The notes under the pieces: model-generated
What the model saw: the letters and a program-made list of their open reading frames with translations, nothing else
Told to the model about the DNA's origin: nothing
The model's database searches: none
NCBI GenBank assembly: GCA_018432235.1
Contig: JAHDLO010000016.1
Span: 110,814 to 174,813, forward strand
Source: Clostridiaceae bacterium
GTDB lineage: Bacteria > Bacillota > Clostridia > Peptostreptococcales > Natronincolaceae
Length of the DNA: 64,000 nucleotides
Direction of reading: 5' to 3'
Shown: one piece after another, positions 8,532 through 18,663 of the stretch
How the letters are laid out: the number at the start of each line of letters is the position of its first letter
Numbering within the stretch: position 1 is the first letter of the stretch
Made by a program: the position numbers and the translations under genes

Positions 8532-8744
8532 TCAGCCTTCAGTCACTACATTAAAGTAGATGGCACTCAGCTCCTTATTTTTTTTACAAAGCTTCTTCAG
8601 CTTTTCAGCAAAGGCCTGATCAGCTTCCTCTGTGGGATTTTCAAAATATAGCTTCATCCCACTGGTTTTTAAATAAATTAAGCCTGCTTCCTCTGCTACT
8701 TTTTGAAATATTTCCTTTTTTAAAGGTGCATTGATTACAATCAT
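8532..8744 (-). CDS. Small hypothetical protein at the end of the PTS operon
   Basis: 70 residues beginning MIVINAPLKKEIFQKVAEEAG; family not recognised. It is soluble and mixed alpha/beta by pattern, with an Asn-containing beta-strand start, a Lys-rich helix (EKLKKLCKKNKE) and the C-terminal strand SAIYFNVVTEG. The ATG at 8744 is chosen because AAAGGAG lies seven bases upstream; codons further upstream would overlap that site. It starts 33 bases after the 6-phospho-beta-glucosidase stop and just before the terminator, so it is co-transcribed with the PTS genes. Confidence 0.6.
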   Translation of the reverse strand: MIVINAPLKKEIFQKVAEEAGLIYLKTSGMKLYFENPTEEADQAFAEKLKKLCKKNKELSAIYFNVVTEG

Positions 8745-8777
8745 ATTGCCACTCCTTTGCTCATTAATCACCAGAAT

Positions 8778-10265
<1,488 letters not shown>

Positions 10266-10323
10266 TTACGTTCGTTAATGGATTTATTTAAAATGGCTTA
10301 CTTTAAATATTTCCTTTCTATTG

Positions 10324-10680
10324 TTACCAGTTGAAAATCAGCCTTGAGAGCTTAGCAATAAATACGATAGTGACGAAGGTCCATAGGTATTTTTCCGTTT
10401 TATTAAAGGTTGAGTGTCTATACCATACTCGGTATATCCCGTAGGGCGGCAATAAAATCAAACAAATGTAGGTAAGGAATCTGGCCCTGGAAAAGATCGT
10501 TTCAAGCTGCCGGGTGCTTTCCTCTCTTCTTAAGGCTTCTTGGCTTTCCAGCTTTTCCAATTTCATTCTATTACCTTCACTCATATTCGCCTTATTAAAA
10601 ACAGACTTAAAATGCCGATGCTTTTTTACTTTTTTGTTGTTTTTATTTCCGCCCCTTTGATTTTTCATGGGAAATATCAT
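10324..10680 (-). CDS. Small basic membrane protein in the PTS operon, unknown function
   Basis: About 118 residues. The N-terminal half is very basic (RGGNKNNKKVKKHRH), followed by a charged helix rich in Glu and Arg (residues ~35-65). Two transmembrane helices are near 70-87 (ARFLTYICLILLPPYGIYRVW) and 98-116. A GTG or ATG at 10683/10680 lies very close to the AGGAG; the ATG at 10668 is another possibility, so the start is uncertain. It is placed between IIC and the glucosidase. It could be a membrane accessory of this PTS, but I do not recognise the family. Confidence 0.55.
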   Translation of the reverse strand: MIFPMKNQRGGNKNNKKVKKHRHFKSVFNKANMSEGNRMKLEKLESQEALRREESTRQLETIFSRARFLTYICLILLPPYGIYRVWYRHSTFNKTEKYLWTFVTIVFIAKLSRLIFNW

Positions 10681-10719
10681 CACTCCTAGGCTATCATTGA
10701 TTTGGCTTCAAATTAATGC

Positions 10720-12045
10720 TTAAACACTTTCCTCTATTTCATTGGCTTCTATCTGCCTATTTGCAACAATAACAAATGGACTGTAAATGACTGCCGCAAT
10801 TAAAATCACTAATAGCTGGGTAACCACAGCCCCCATGCTTCCTCCTGATGCAAGAAAGGCTTGAATACCTACCGGAGTTGTCCAGGGGGCATTTACCACG
10901 AAGCGGCCGGCAAAGCCAATAGATGTCATAAAATAGCCAAAGGCGGAGGTGATTACCGGAGTCAGCATAAATGGAATGGCCAGCAATGGGTTTAATACAA
11001 TGGGAAGACCAAAGACAAGGGGCTCATTGATATTAAAGATAGCGCAAGGGATGGCCAGCTTTCCAATGGCTTTAAAGTCTTTTCTTTTAGAAAACAAGAA
11101 GATTGCTATGAGCAGTCCCCCAGTGACCCCTGCTCCCGTAACTGTGGCATAATTGCTTAAGAAGGGTCTGCTGATAATATTGGGAATTGCTTGACCCGCA
11201 GCATAAGCCGCTTCATTCTGTGCCAGGGCTGCAATTAAAATTGGTTCTGAGACAGCCTTTAAGGTTTGCGTACCATGGATACCAAATACCCATAGAAGAG
11301 TTGACATAAATACGAATAGCATAAATCCCGGCAATCCAGTCAAAACACTGCTTAGGGGCGCTTGAACAAACCTAGCGATGGCATCAAATAATGTCATACC
11401 CACCCCTAGCTCAAATATCATGCCAATACCGGAGATGGCAACAATAGTTATGGTAGCAGGAAATAAGACTTCAAAGGATCTCGCCACGTTGCCGGGTACA
11501 CTGTCTGGCATAGAAATCTTCAGTTTTTTGTTTTTAACTAAACGGCAATATATCTCTGTGGCGGCAATGGCAGAAAACATACCTACAAATAACCCCTGGG
11601 CATTAGTATAACTGCTTGCCAAAACATTCCTGACAGTAATGGCTTCTCCGCCAGCGCTGGTAACAATTATTGATGTGGCACAAAGGGAAATATAGGCACC
11701 TAATGCCACCAGGGGTAAGCCCTTATCATTAATGTCGTAGGCTTCACCTAATTCAGTAGCCAGCAGGATAACAATTCCTATAGCCAAGAAATTCATGGTG
11801 GCATAATTGGCTGCTGAAAACATTGGTTCAAGATTAGATAAAAACTCTAGCCCAGGAATATTTGCCAAGCTCATGAATCCTTCCCGTGTGCTGGTAACAA
11901 CATTGGTAAATAACGTACAGAATGACCCGACAATAATGATAGGCAATAAATTCATGAAACTGTTTCTGATTGCAGCTAAATGACGCTGGCCATTCATTGC
12001 GGTTGCAACTGCTAGCATACCATTCATAAATCTTTCTTTCATCAT
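10720..12045 (-). CDS. celB: PTS cellobiose/beta-glucoside-type transporter subunit IIC
   Basis: About 441 residues, ten or so membrane helices. It forms the sugar channel of a lactose/cellobiose-family PTS. Typical features are MNGQRHLAAIRNSFMNLLPIIIVGSF at the N terminus, 'FNINEPLVFGLPIVLNPLLAIPF' (the conserved NEP loop that contacts sugar) and 'APWTTPVGIQAFLASGG' near the C terminus. Length matches CelB/ChbC. Start codons are TTG-ATG-ATG in a row (12048, 12045, 12042). AGGGGAG five bases before 12045 makes that ATG the best choice. It lies downstream of IIB and IIA in the same operon. Confidence 0.93.
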   Translation of the reverse strand: MMKERFMNGMLAVATAMNGQRHLAAIRNSFMNLLPIIIVGSFCTLFTNVVTSTREGFMSLANIPGLEFLSNLEPMFSAANYATMNFLAIGIVILLATELGEAYDINDKGLPLVALGAYISLCATSIIVTSAGGEAITVRNVLASSYTNAQGLFVGMFSAIAATEIYCRLVKNKKLKISMPDSVPGNVARSFEVLFPATITIVAISGIGMIFELGVGMTLFDAIARFVQAPLSSVLTGLPGFMLFVFMSTLLWVFGIHGTQTLKAVSEPILIAALAQNEAAYAAGQAIPNIISRPFLSNYATVTGAGVTGGLLIAIFLFSKRKDFKAIGKLAIPCAIFNINEPLVFGLPIVLNPLLAIPFMLTPVITSAFGYFMTSIGFAGRFVVNAPWTTPVGIQAFLASGGSMGAVVTQLLVILIAAVIYSPFVIVANRQIEANEIEESV

Positions 12046-12107
12046 CAACTCTCCCCTTTATTCATTTATTTTTTATTTCAAAGGATTTCCTTTTAAACAT
12101 CTTTATG

Positions 12108-12410
12108 TTAGTCTCCCAATAGCTTTTTGGCAGAATCTAACACCCCTTTACCATCCATCCTTCCGTACATTGTCATGTCAATGACCATCACTATTTTTTC
12201 CGGATATTGCCCTTTAATCTTCTTCTCTTGGAAACGGATTTGGGGTCCCAAAAGAATAATATCTGCACCTGGCGCCTTCTGGCTTAGTGAGGCTAGATTA
12301 TAGGCTTCAATTTGACACTGATATCCTTCCTCTTCAGCTGCTTTTTTCATTTTGTTGACCAATAAACTGGTTGACATGCCTTGGGAACAAAACAGTATAA
12401 TTTTTCTCAT
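12108..12410 (-). CDS. celA: PTS cellobiose/lactose-type subunit IIB
   Basis: 100-residue cytoplasmic phosphotransfer protein. MRKIILFCSQGMSTSLLVNKM carries the phosphorylated Cys8 in the CSxGMSTS loop of the lactose/chitobiose IIB family. The remainder, ending 'MYGRMDGKGVLDSAKKLLGD', also fits. It accepts phosphate from IIA (12438-12767) and passes it to sugar bound to IIC. GGGAGG precedes the ATG. Confidence 0.93.
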   Translation of the reverse strand: MRKIILFCSQGMSTSLLVNKMKKAAEEEGYQCQIEAYNLASLSQKAPGADIILLGPQIRFQEKKIKGQYPEKIVMVIDMTMYGRMDGKGVLDSAKKLLGD

Positions 12411-12437
12411 CTTTATATCCTCCCTTCAATAAAATGA

Positions 12438-12767
12438 TTATATTTTTTCACAAAGAATTTCATATAGATTAATGAATTGCTCTGCCATATCCCTGGCGGT
12501 TACTGCCATGGAAAAATGATCCTGGGCATGGACTAAAATAATATTAACTTCCACCTTATTACCCTGGGCCTCCTGGTTGATCATGCTGGTTTGACAATCG
12601 TGAGCTTCATTCATTTTTCCCTCCGATAGCTCCAGGTAATTTCTGGCCTCCTTAAAATTAAATCCCTTTGCCTCCTCTATTGCCATCATTGCATAATTTT
12701 TTGCATCTCCCGCCTTTAGGATAATCTCAAAGGCCAACTCATACTTTTTCTCATTGCTGTCTTTCAT
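12438..12767 (-). CDS. celC: PTS cellobiose/lactose-type subunit IIA
   Basis: 109-residue all-helical protein that takes phosphate from HPr. The active His is His80 in IILVHAQDHF, the hallmark of the lactose/cellobiose IIA family. An Asp in AQDH serves as the metal ligand in the trimer. Start at the ATG 12767 behind GGAGGGGAT. It overlaps the 3' end of the regulator gene by 17 bases, so translation is likely coupled. No complete enzyme I or intact HPr gene is present here; those general components would have to come from elsewhere. Confidence 0.92.
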   Translation of the reverse strand: MKDSNEKKYELAFEIILKAGDAKNYAMMAIEEAKGFNFKEARNYLELSEGKMNEAHDCQTSMINQEAQGNKVEVNIILVHAQDHFSMAVTARDMAEQFINLYEILCEKI

Positions 12768-14688
12768 CCAAATCCCCTCCCTGTTGATTTTCTAGCCTTA
12801 CTAAAATTTCCTTTAAACACGCATAGGTGCTATTGTTAATCAACTCAGTAATACATACCTCACTTAATAATAATTTAGAGGTAATTTTATAAAACTCCTT
12901 AATGTCCTGAGACACAGTGTCCTGTATGGATATGAGGAACACCACCCTTACCTGCTGTTCATCATCCCATGAAATATCATTTTTTAAAATACAAACACAT
13001 ACAAAGCTGTCCTTTGTTAGTGCCTTGTATGGATGAGGCATTGCAATTCTGTTTCCAAAGGAGGTTTTAGCTAAACTTTCCCGCTTTATAACCGCTTCAT
13101 AAAAATCCGCCGGCACTGACCTTCTCTTGGCAATTTCCTCACACATATATTGAATCACTGCCTCCTTATGCTGCAGGTCCACGCCACTGAAGAAAAGGTT
13201 TTCCGGATAATAATGAATTATTCTACTTTCTTGCTTTGACTGCAATAGCTGCCTTACAGCATAAATATCCTCATCATTCATGAAAAAGTTTACTTCATAA
13301 ACTGGTATAGGCACCGGTACATTAATTGGAACCGTAGTAAAAATATAATCAAACTTGGAGTAATCCACCTTTCCAACGGATCTTAAATCACAGGTGTGAA
13401 CCGCTTTAATATAGTTTTTAAAGGTTTCCTTCAGTTTAAATACCAATAGCATGGCACTTCCTACTCCCGATGAACACACCAACAGTATGGTTTTTTTCTT
13501 AATCTGGGTCCGCTGGCGCTCCAATGCCAGTGCAAAGGATAGCCCAATATAGCCCAGCTCATCCTCATCCAGCTCTTTAAACAATAGTTGCTTAATGACC
13601 ACACATGCCTGAGAAGCCATAATGAAGGCTAAGCTAAATCGCTCCTTAATTTCATTCAGTATTGGATTTTTCATTCGCATACCATATTTTATTCTTACTG
13701 TCAGTGGCACCAGGTGCTGCCCCAATGACATAATAAGCTCCAAATCATTTCTAAAGTCTATTCGAAAAACCTGATAAACCTCTTCCAGCATATCCCTTAC
13801 CAATTCACTAATTTGATTATTGATGACAATATTTCCGTTGTCATCATTTTTTCCCTTGGCTATCTTTTTTCCCGCCAAATGGACTGCTAAATAAGCCACC
13901 TCCTGTTTAGGGAATTGAATGGAGAATTTCTCACCAATTCTACTAGCACACTTTTCGGCTAATCGGTATTCTGCTCCTCCGACATCTTTGTCTTCTTCGG
14001 TTTGGAGGGATAAAACATGCTGTCCTGCTTGAATCCGCTTCATAGCAATATACATATGAATGATTAAGTTTTCCATTGCAATATCAGATATCTGGTAGGT
14101 TTCATCCTCAAAGCACTCTATAATGCAACCCTCAATTAGCGCCATGTCCTTTTTCTCTTGATCATCCATTAAGAGGGAATTTCTAGTCCTTCTTTTTTGA
14201 ATGCATTCTGCAATGCATAGCCTAATATTGAATTCCTTTCCCAAAGCCCTCATGCCATAATAGGGCTTCCTTTCGAAGGTGATATGATATTGATTTAAAA
14301 TTTCCTCTGTTTTTTTTAAGTCGTTTGTTAACGTTTTCTTTCCAATGCAAAGCATATCACTTAAATCTTCTTTTTTAACAAAGTCTTTGTTATTTAGAAA
14401 AAGTTCCAATAAAAACTGAACACGTTCTGCCGGAGAACTGGGAATGCTTGAATGGTGATTAGTCAAGAGTTGATTGAATTTTCTAAGGTCATATACTTCA
14501 AGCATAGAGCCGCTGCCATGCTTTGTTATAATCTTCGCACCATTACCAGATAATTCGTCCTGCAATTGCTTTAATAAATTTCTTACTGTTTTGGCGCTTA
14601 AGACCAATTTTTCTGCCAAACTCTCTGCAGTTTGGTAATCGTCCTGTGATAACAAGCTTAGCAGATTCGTCAATCTATCACTTAGCAT
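12751..14688 (-). CDS. licR: LicR/BglG-family PTS-controlled transcriptional activator
   Basis: 645-residue multidomain regulator. Order: an N-terminal HTH (DDYQTAESLAEKLVLSAKTVRNLLKQL, about 15-45), a second HTH/Mga-like segment, two PTS regulation domains (about 190-400, with His-containing 'IHMYIAMKR' and 'AVHLAGKK'), a GatB-type IIB domain (KKTILLVCSSGVGSAMLLVFKLKE, about 400-490) and a C-terminal mannitol/fructose-type IIA domain with FGNRIAMPHP (active His, ~565). The layout matches LicR of Bacillus, which activates lichenan/cellobiose PTS genes when substrate drains phosphate from it. ATG 14688 has AGGAG seven bases upstream. It heads the operon with IIA, IIB, IIC and the glucosidase. 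Confidence 0.88.
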   Translation of the reverse strand: MLSDRLTNLLSLLSQDDYQTAESLAEKLVLSAKTVRNLLKQLQDELSGNGAKIITKHGSGSMLEVYDLRKFNQLLTNHHSSIPSSPAERVQFLLELFLNNKDFVKKEDLSDMLCIGKKTLTNDLKKTEEILNQYHITFERKPYYGMRALGKEFNIRLCIAECIQKRRTRNSLLMDDQEKKDMALIEGCIIECFEDETYQISDIAMENLIIHMYIAMKRIQAGQHVLSLQTEEDKDVGGAEYRLAEKCASRIGEKFSIQFPKQEVAYLAVHLAGKKIAKGKNDDNGNIVINNQISELVRDMLEEVYQVFRIDFRNDLELIMSLGQHLVPLTVRIKYGMRMKNPILNEIKERFSLAFIMASQACVVIKQLLFKELDEDELGYIGLSFALALERQRTQIKKKTILLVCSSGVGSAMLLVFKLKETFKNYIKAVHTCDLRSVGKVDYSKFDYIFTTVPINVPVPIPVYEVNFFMNDEDIYAVRQLLQSKQESRIIHYYPENLFFSGVDLQHKEAVIQYMCEEIAKRRSVPADFYEAVIKRESLAKTSFGNRIAMPHPYKALTKDSFVCVCILKNDISWDDEQQVRVVFLISIQDTVSQDIKEFYKITSKLLLSEVCITELINNSTYACLKEILVRLENQQGGDLDERQQ

Positions 14689-15083
14689 AGGACATCTCCT
14701 CTCTTCCTCCAAACGTGAACCTAAATGCTATTAATGTGGTTAGCTAACAATTTAAAATATTCATTCTAATTAGGTATATATAAATGTTATCACTAGCTCA
14801 TTGATACCTCAAATACCATTTTTGCTACATATGAAGTGGTAAATTTTTTCCTTATTCTTATCAGCATAGCCGCAGGTTAAAACCTTGGTACTGAAAATAG
14901 ATAAAATCAAGTTTCAGTAACCACTTCCTGAAATTCACTTTTCTTATTGCAGCTATTGCAGCTAAATTCTCAGCTCTCCAAATACAGGTTGAGCTTCATT
15001 TTTCAATTTTGTTTAGAGAATTCCTTAAAACAATATATTACAAGGGACGGTCCTGATAAATCAGGACCGTCCCTTGAGCACCT
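14689..15083. other. Intergenic region with a weak hairpin and a strong REP-like hairpin
   Basis: No gene was seen. ACTGAAA/TTTCAGT arms near 14890-14922 could form a small hairpin upstream of licR. The 15042-15075 hairpin closes the region beside the glycosylase gene. I found no confident promoter for licR. Confidence 0.4.
15042..15075. repeat. Perfect 15-bp REP-like hairpin after the DNA glycosylase gene
   Basis: AAGGGACGGTCCTGA (15042-15056) pairs perfectly with 15061-15075 across a TAAA loop. The GGGACGGTCC core relates it to the repeat at 29153-29181. It lies eight bases past the glycosylase stop and could end that transcript, although the T tract is poor. Confidence 0.65.
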
Positions 15084-15707
15084 TTACCATGTAGATATCT
15101 CCCACAGGTACAAGGATGCCACCGACCCATAGGGAGAATATCTTTCTCTATATTCATTAAATTCCTTTTTTGTCAGCTTTTCCAATCCGTATAGCTTCAT
15201 TATTCCCTTCCGTATGGCTAAATCGTTGTAGCTGACAACATCCATACGATTGAGGGTAAATATCAGTAGCATTTCAGCTGTCCAAACACCGATGCCCTTA
15301 AAGGCTGATAGTGTTTTGATAATTTCATCATCTGACAATAAATGAAGCTTAGAAAAATCTATCTCCCCTGAAATTTCAGCCACTGCCAATGCTTTTATTG
15401 TCTCAGCCTTACGCCTTGTCATACCGCATTGAATGATATCCTCCAGCTCTGCTGCCGCCAATTCATTCGGGGTAACCGCCTCTACAAGTAGGTTTAATCT
15501 GCCCCAAACGGTATTGGCTGCCTTCTTGGATATTAGTTGGCTTATGACACTAAAAACCATAGCAGAAAAAGACTCCGGCATGATTTCCCGCTGAATTAGG
15601 CCAATCCTGTCGATGGCCTCCGCCAGCTTGCTGTCCTTAGACTTTAAATCCTCCAGCACTTTGCTGCTATATTGAAAATAATAGCCTTCATTTTCTTTAT
15701 TAAACAT
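15084..15707 (-). CDS. DNA-3-methyladenine glycosylase II-like protein (AlkA/HhH-GPD family)
   Basis: 207-residue base-excision repair enzyme that removes alkylated purines. The helix-hairpin-helix with catalytic Asp is visible: LSAFKGIGVWTAEMLLIF, then DVVSYNDLAIRKG, about residues 132-168, with Asp in NDLAIRKG. Length fits the short bacterial form that lacks the AlkA N-terminal domain. GGGAGC-like sequence precedes the ATG. It is monocistronic, bounded by repeat hairpins on both sides. Confidence 0.88.
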   Translation of the reverse strand: MFNKENEGYYFQYSSKVLEDLKSKDSKLAEAIDRIGLIQREIMPESFSAMVFSVISQLISKKAANTVWGRLNLLVEAVTPNELAAAELEDIIQCGMTRRKAETIKALAVAEISGEIDFSKLHLLSDDEIIKTLSAFKGIGVWTAEMLLIFTLNRMDVVSYNDLAIRKGIMKLYGLEKLTKKEFNEYRERYSPYGSVASLYLWEISTW

Positions 15708-15807
15708 ACCAAGCTCCCTTTATACATTGATTTTGGTATATCTAAGATATCATTTTAAAAGCGAATTTTCAAGAATATGTCGTACAAGGCTCATCATATC
15801 ATAAGAA

Positions 15808-15930
15808 GACGGAACTAATTTGATCTTTATCGAATCAAATTAGTTCCGTCATTTTCAGCACATTTTCAATAGCGCCACAATATAAGATGGGATTCCGCGT
15901 AAAGGATGTCAAACAAAGCGTCCCCTTGGC
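15808..15930 (+). repeat. Compound hairpin repeat plus REP-like unit
   Basis: A perfect 17-bp stem (GACGGAACTAATTTGAT at 15808-15824 with its complement at 15834-15850) is followed by ATTTTCAGCACATTTTCAAT, AGCGCCAC and a REP-like GATGTCAAACAAAGCGTCCC ending near 15930. This is the best-paired copy of the family also seen at 6820 and 7003. It fills most of the gap between the MATE gene and the glycosylase. Confidence 0.75.
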
Positions 15931-15940
15931 TTCTCTTGAC

Positions 15941-17302
15941 TTATGCTGCTTTTAATATACTAAATTCTTTTCTAACCAGTATAAAGACCCAAAGCACTAT
16001 AATAAAATCTATCAGCAGAGTGCCATAATACACCCACTGTATTCCAAATAGCCTTGGTAGAATCAGCATTACCGGTATATAAAATATCAGCTGCCTTGCT
16101 ATGCCCAAAATAGCCGCTGGTTTCCCCTTATTGATTGCCGGAAAAAAGGTCATGGCCATGAAGATTATTGGCAGGAGTGGCAATAGTGCCATATAGGTTC
16201 TGAAGTACTGTAGACTTGTGGAATCAAAAATTTTGTTAGGGAACATCAGTCCCAATACCCCCTGAGGCATTATCATAATGGCGATCCAGAAGGGCAGCAT
16301 CATAATGGTGCTGGCAACGGCAAAAATATTGAAGCTCTTAGTGACACGTTGATATTTCTTTGCACCAAAATTAATACCTATAACCGGCTGTAATGCCCTC
16401 ATCAGGCCAAATATTGGTGTCAGCAACAAAGTGAATAGTCGATATATGGCACCATATAGAGCGAGGTCATAGGTGCTTCCATATCTGGACAAGGCATTAA
16501 AAACAACCACCGCCTGAATAATGCTCATAACCGACATGATTAAGGACGCAATTCCCATGGAGAAGATATCCTTCAGAATGGCCTTATCCCGTCTAAAGGC
16601 AAAGGGATTTGCCTCAAAGGAGGCCTTCCCCCTTGCAAAGTAAATCATGCTCAATATGGTATATACCAGCATACCTAAATTAGTTCCCCATGCTGCCCCG
16701 GCCACGCCCATATCCATCAATACAATAAACACATAATTTGCTATAATGTTGACCAACAGCCCTAAGCCCATTATAACTGCGGCAGACTTCATTTTTCCCT
16801 CAGCCCGGATGATCATATTTGCCGCCAAACCATGAATCCAGAATAAGGCTCCGAAAATTGTTATTCTAAAATACACTGTTCCAATCCCCAGTGTCTCCCC
16901 TGTACCTCCCATCACCCGTACCAAAGGTTCCGTCAGCAGCAATGCTAAAATGACATACACTATCGATATTATAACCGAAAGATAATTAACATTGCCTAGC
17001 ATTTTTTTCTGGGTTTCATAATCCTTTGCACCAAGGGCAATGCTTATGGCGGACCCTGCGCCTACCCCTATCAAGGAGCCTAAGCCCAAGGTGATTTGTG
17101 ACAGTGGGTAGGCCAGAGATACACCAGCTAAAGCTGTCTCTCCAACAAATCTCCCTACAAAAATAGCATCAAAAACTGAATTTAATCCGTAAAGTACCAT
17201 TGCCAGAACGGCAGGCCATGAAATTTTCAGCATAACCCGCCATAGGCCTTCATTGAGTATCATTTGCTTCTGTTGGTCCTTCTCACTTATTGCTGCATCC
17301 AT
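15941..17302 (-). CDS. MATE-family multidrug/toxic compound efflux pump
   Basis: 453-residue membrane protein with twelve helices in two six-helix halves. It is predicted to export cationic drugs or metabolites using a sodium or proton gradient. The first half has 'KISWPAVLAMVLYGLNSVFDAIFVGRFVGETALAGVSLAYP', the second 'RALQPVIGINFGAKKYQRV', both characteristic of MATE/MepA-like proteins. The start at 17302 (MDAAISEKD) is chosen because AAGGAGAG lies just upstream. The longer TTG start at 17332 lacks a site. Substrate unknown. Confidence 0.9.
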   Translation of the reverse strand: MDAAISEKDQQKQMILNEGLWRVMLKISWPAVLAMVLYGLNSVFDAIFVGRFVGETALAGVSLAYPLSQITLGLGSLIGVGAGSAISIALGAKDYETQKKMLGNVNYLSVIISIVYVILALLLTEPLVRVMGGTGETLGIGTVYFRITIFGALFWIHGLAANMIIRAEGKMKSAAVIMGLGLLVNIIANYVFIVLMDMGVAGAAWGTNLGMLVYTILSMIYFARGKASFEANPFAFRRDKAILKDIFSMGIASLIMSVMSIIQAVVVFNALSRYGSTYDLALYGAIYRLFTLLLTPIFGLMRALQPVIGINFGAKKYQRVTKSFNIFAVASTIMMLPFWIAIMIMPQGVLGLMFPNKIFDSTSLQYFRTYMALLPLLPIIFMAMTFFPAINKGKPAAILGIARQLIFYIPVMLILPRLFGIQWVYYGTLLIDFIIVLWVFILVRKEFSILKAA

Positions 17303-17526
17303 AATTCCACTCTCCTTAATCCATTTTCCCAATGCTTAACCCCATATGCCCTTCGGCTTTGAATAAAACAAAAGGACAATGATATTTATTTTCACATGAT
17401 AATTAATAATAGCCTGTTTGTCATATTTCTCGCTACGCGAATCGGGAGTTATTTCATGGCAAATGGGATTATAGATAAAAGGGATGCTACCAGCCTACCC
17501 TTTATATAAAATGAAAGCTAAATGAG

Positions 17527-17554
17527 CGTGTCAATCAAAACGTCCCTGTGGCAC
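17527..17554 (+). repeat. REP-like unit
   Basis: CGTGTCAATCAAAACGTCCC followed by TGTGGCAC. It differs in three positions from the commonest form (CGTGCCAAACAAAACGTCCC then CGTGGCAC). Confidence 0.7.
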
Positions 17555-17714
17555 CCGAACATTTTTAAACGACTGCAGGACTGGGACTTTATAAAAAGCG
17601 TGTGAAGCGCTAACGCAAAAGAATACGCCCCTTAGTTGATTTTTGATGAATCAACAAAGAGCCGCCCTTCAGAAGGATGTCAGAATTGCTATATATGCAG
17701 AAAATATGAAAAAA

Positions 17715-17766
17715 CGTGCCAAACAAAACGTCCCCGTGGCACGAAACAAAACGTCCCCGTGGCACG
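17715..17766 (+). repeat. Two tandem REP-like units
   Basis: CGTGCCAAACAAAACGTCCC with CGTGGCACG, immediately followed by a second GAAACAAAACGTCCCCGTGG with CACG. CGTGCC and GGCACG form short inverted ends of each unit. Confidence 0.75.
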
Positions 17767-17772
17767 AAATAA

Positions 17773-17805
17773 GAAGGTGCAGATACCTTAGGGCTCTGCA
17801 CCTTC
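17773..17805 (-). terminator. Terminator of the DUF624 gene/sugar operon
   Basis: GAAGGTGCAG (17773-17782) pairs with CTGCACCTTC (17796-17805). It lies 25 bases past the stop of the last gene of the sugar locus. On the minus strand it is followed by TTATTTCG, a moderate T tract. Confidence 0.65.
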
Positions 17806-17830
17806 AATCTAAGAAAAAGGGGGAGTTTGG

Positions 17831-18445
17831 CTAATTCGGTTTGAACTCTTTGAAGCTGCGGGAACCAAACCACATAAGGATTAGTCCTGTGGCGCTGCCG
17901 ATAAAGAAGGGCATCAGTCCCGGCACCAGGTTAAATAGAAAATACAGTAATATCAGACTCAAGATTAAAGCCATCAGTACCAACGGATTGCGTATGCCAA
18001 GCACAAGGGCTGCCTTTATGTAGTCCGTAAGCTTAAGCTCGTAATGAACATATGTCGGAAAAACAAACAACAAAGCAATGACATATAGTATCGCAGTGCT
18101 GATGAGTCCTGCTAATAACACAAAGGATATTGCGCCTCCTATTGCACCTATAATGGAGAAATTGAGATAAATTATAAAGCCTGCTGCAGCCATCATCAGC
18201 CCCAAGCCATTTGACCTTAAGAACTCCTTTTTGTATGTGGCGGCAAAGGTTGAAAAAATCGGAGTGTTTATCTCCTGTAATAGCCATTTTCTCATTACGG
18301 TTAGCATAGCCACCGTTGCCGGAAACACCCCAAATAGGATCAAGCCAAGGATGGTTGCCATAAGCCATAGCATATTCAGATAAACCATACGGCATATCCA
18401 TTCACAGGCGCGATAAGGCCTGCTGTAGACCCAATTAATCTCCAT
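17831..18445 (-). CDS. DUF624 (YesL-family) membrane protein
   Basis: 204 residues with about five transmembrane helices. It begins MEINWVYSRPYRACEWICRMVYLNMLW and has the family feature 'GLILFGVFPATVAMLTVMRKWL' in the first third. YesL-like proteins are commonly encoded beside YesMN and sugar ABC importers; their function is not established. ATG 18445 has TTGGAGGG upstream; the longer ORF start lacks one. It follows the GH43 gene after about 200 bases and ends at a terminator, so it is probably the last member of the oligosaccharide locus. Confidence 0.8.
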   Translation of the reverse strand: MEINWVYSRPYRACEWICRMVYLNMLWLMATILGLILFGVFPATVAMLTVMRKWLLQEINTPIFSTFAATYKKEFLRSNGLGLMMAAAGFIIYLNFSIIGAIGGAISFVLLAGLISTAILYVIALLFVFPTYVHYELKLTDYIKAALVLGIRNPLVLMALILSLILLYFLFNLVPGLMPFFIGSATGLILMWFGSRSFKEFKPN

Positions 18446-18663
18446 TATAAACCCTCCAAACACAAGGTATTTGCTTCACAGATCAAAATTACCTGAGGAA
18501 ATTATCTATTACCAGGGGAGTGCAAATATACTTTAGTTTTGTCTTTGTATTAGCATACTGCTTATCTTAATTGCACCGTTTTATCATTTAACAATGCCTA
18601 TATTCTATAAATCTTAAATAACACGGCTTATTTTTCTAAGCTTTGATGAAATAAACCATATAG

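Larger units (their letters stand above)
17303..17830. other. 528-base noncoding region with REP-like repeats
   Basis: No credible gene. It contains REP-like units at 17527-17554 and in tandem at 17715-17766, and a terminator at 17773-17805. Between them are AT-rich stretches without recognisable signals. Confidence 0.55.

Noticed and set aside
17610..17873. 87-residue frame on the minus strand and a 63-residue frame on the plus strand in the REP-rich gap
   Set aside because: They run through tandem repeats and a terminator, have no start signals and show low-complexity composition typical of chance frames.
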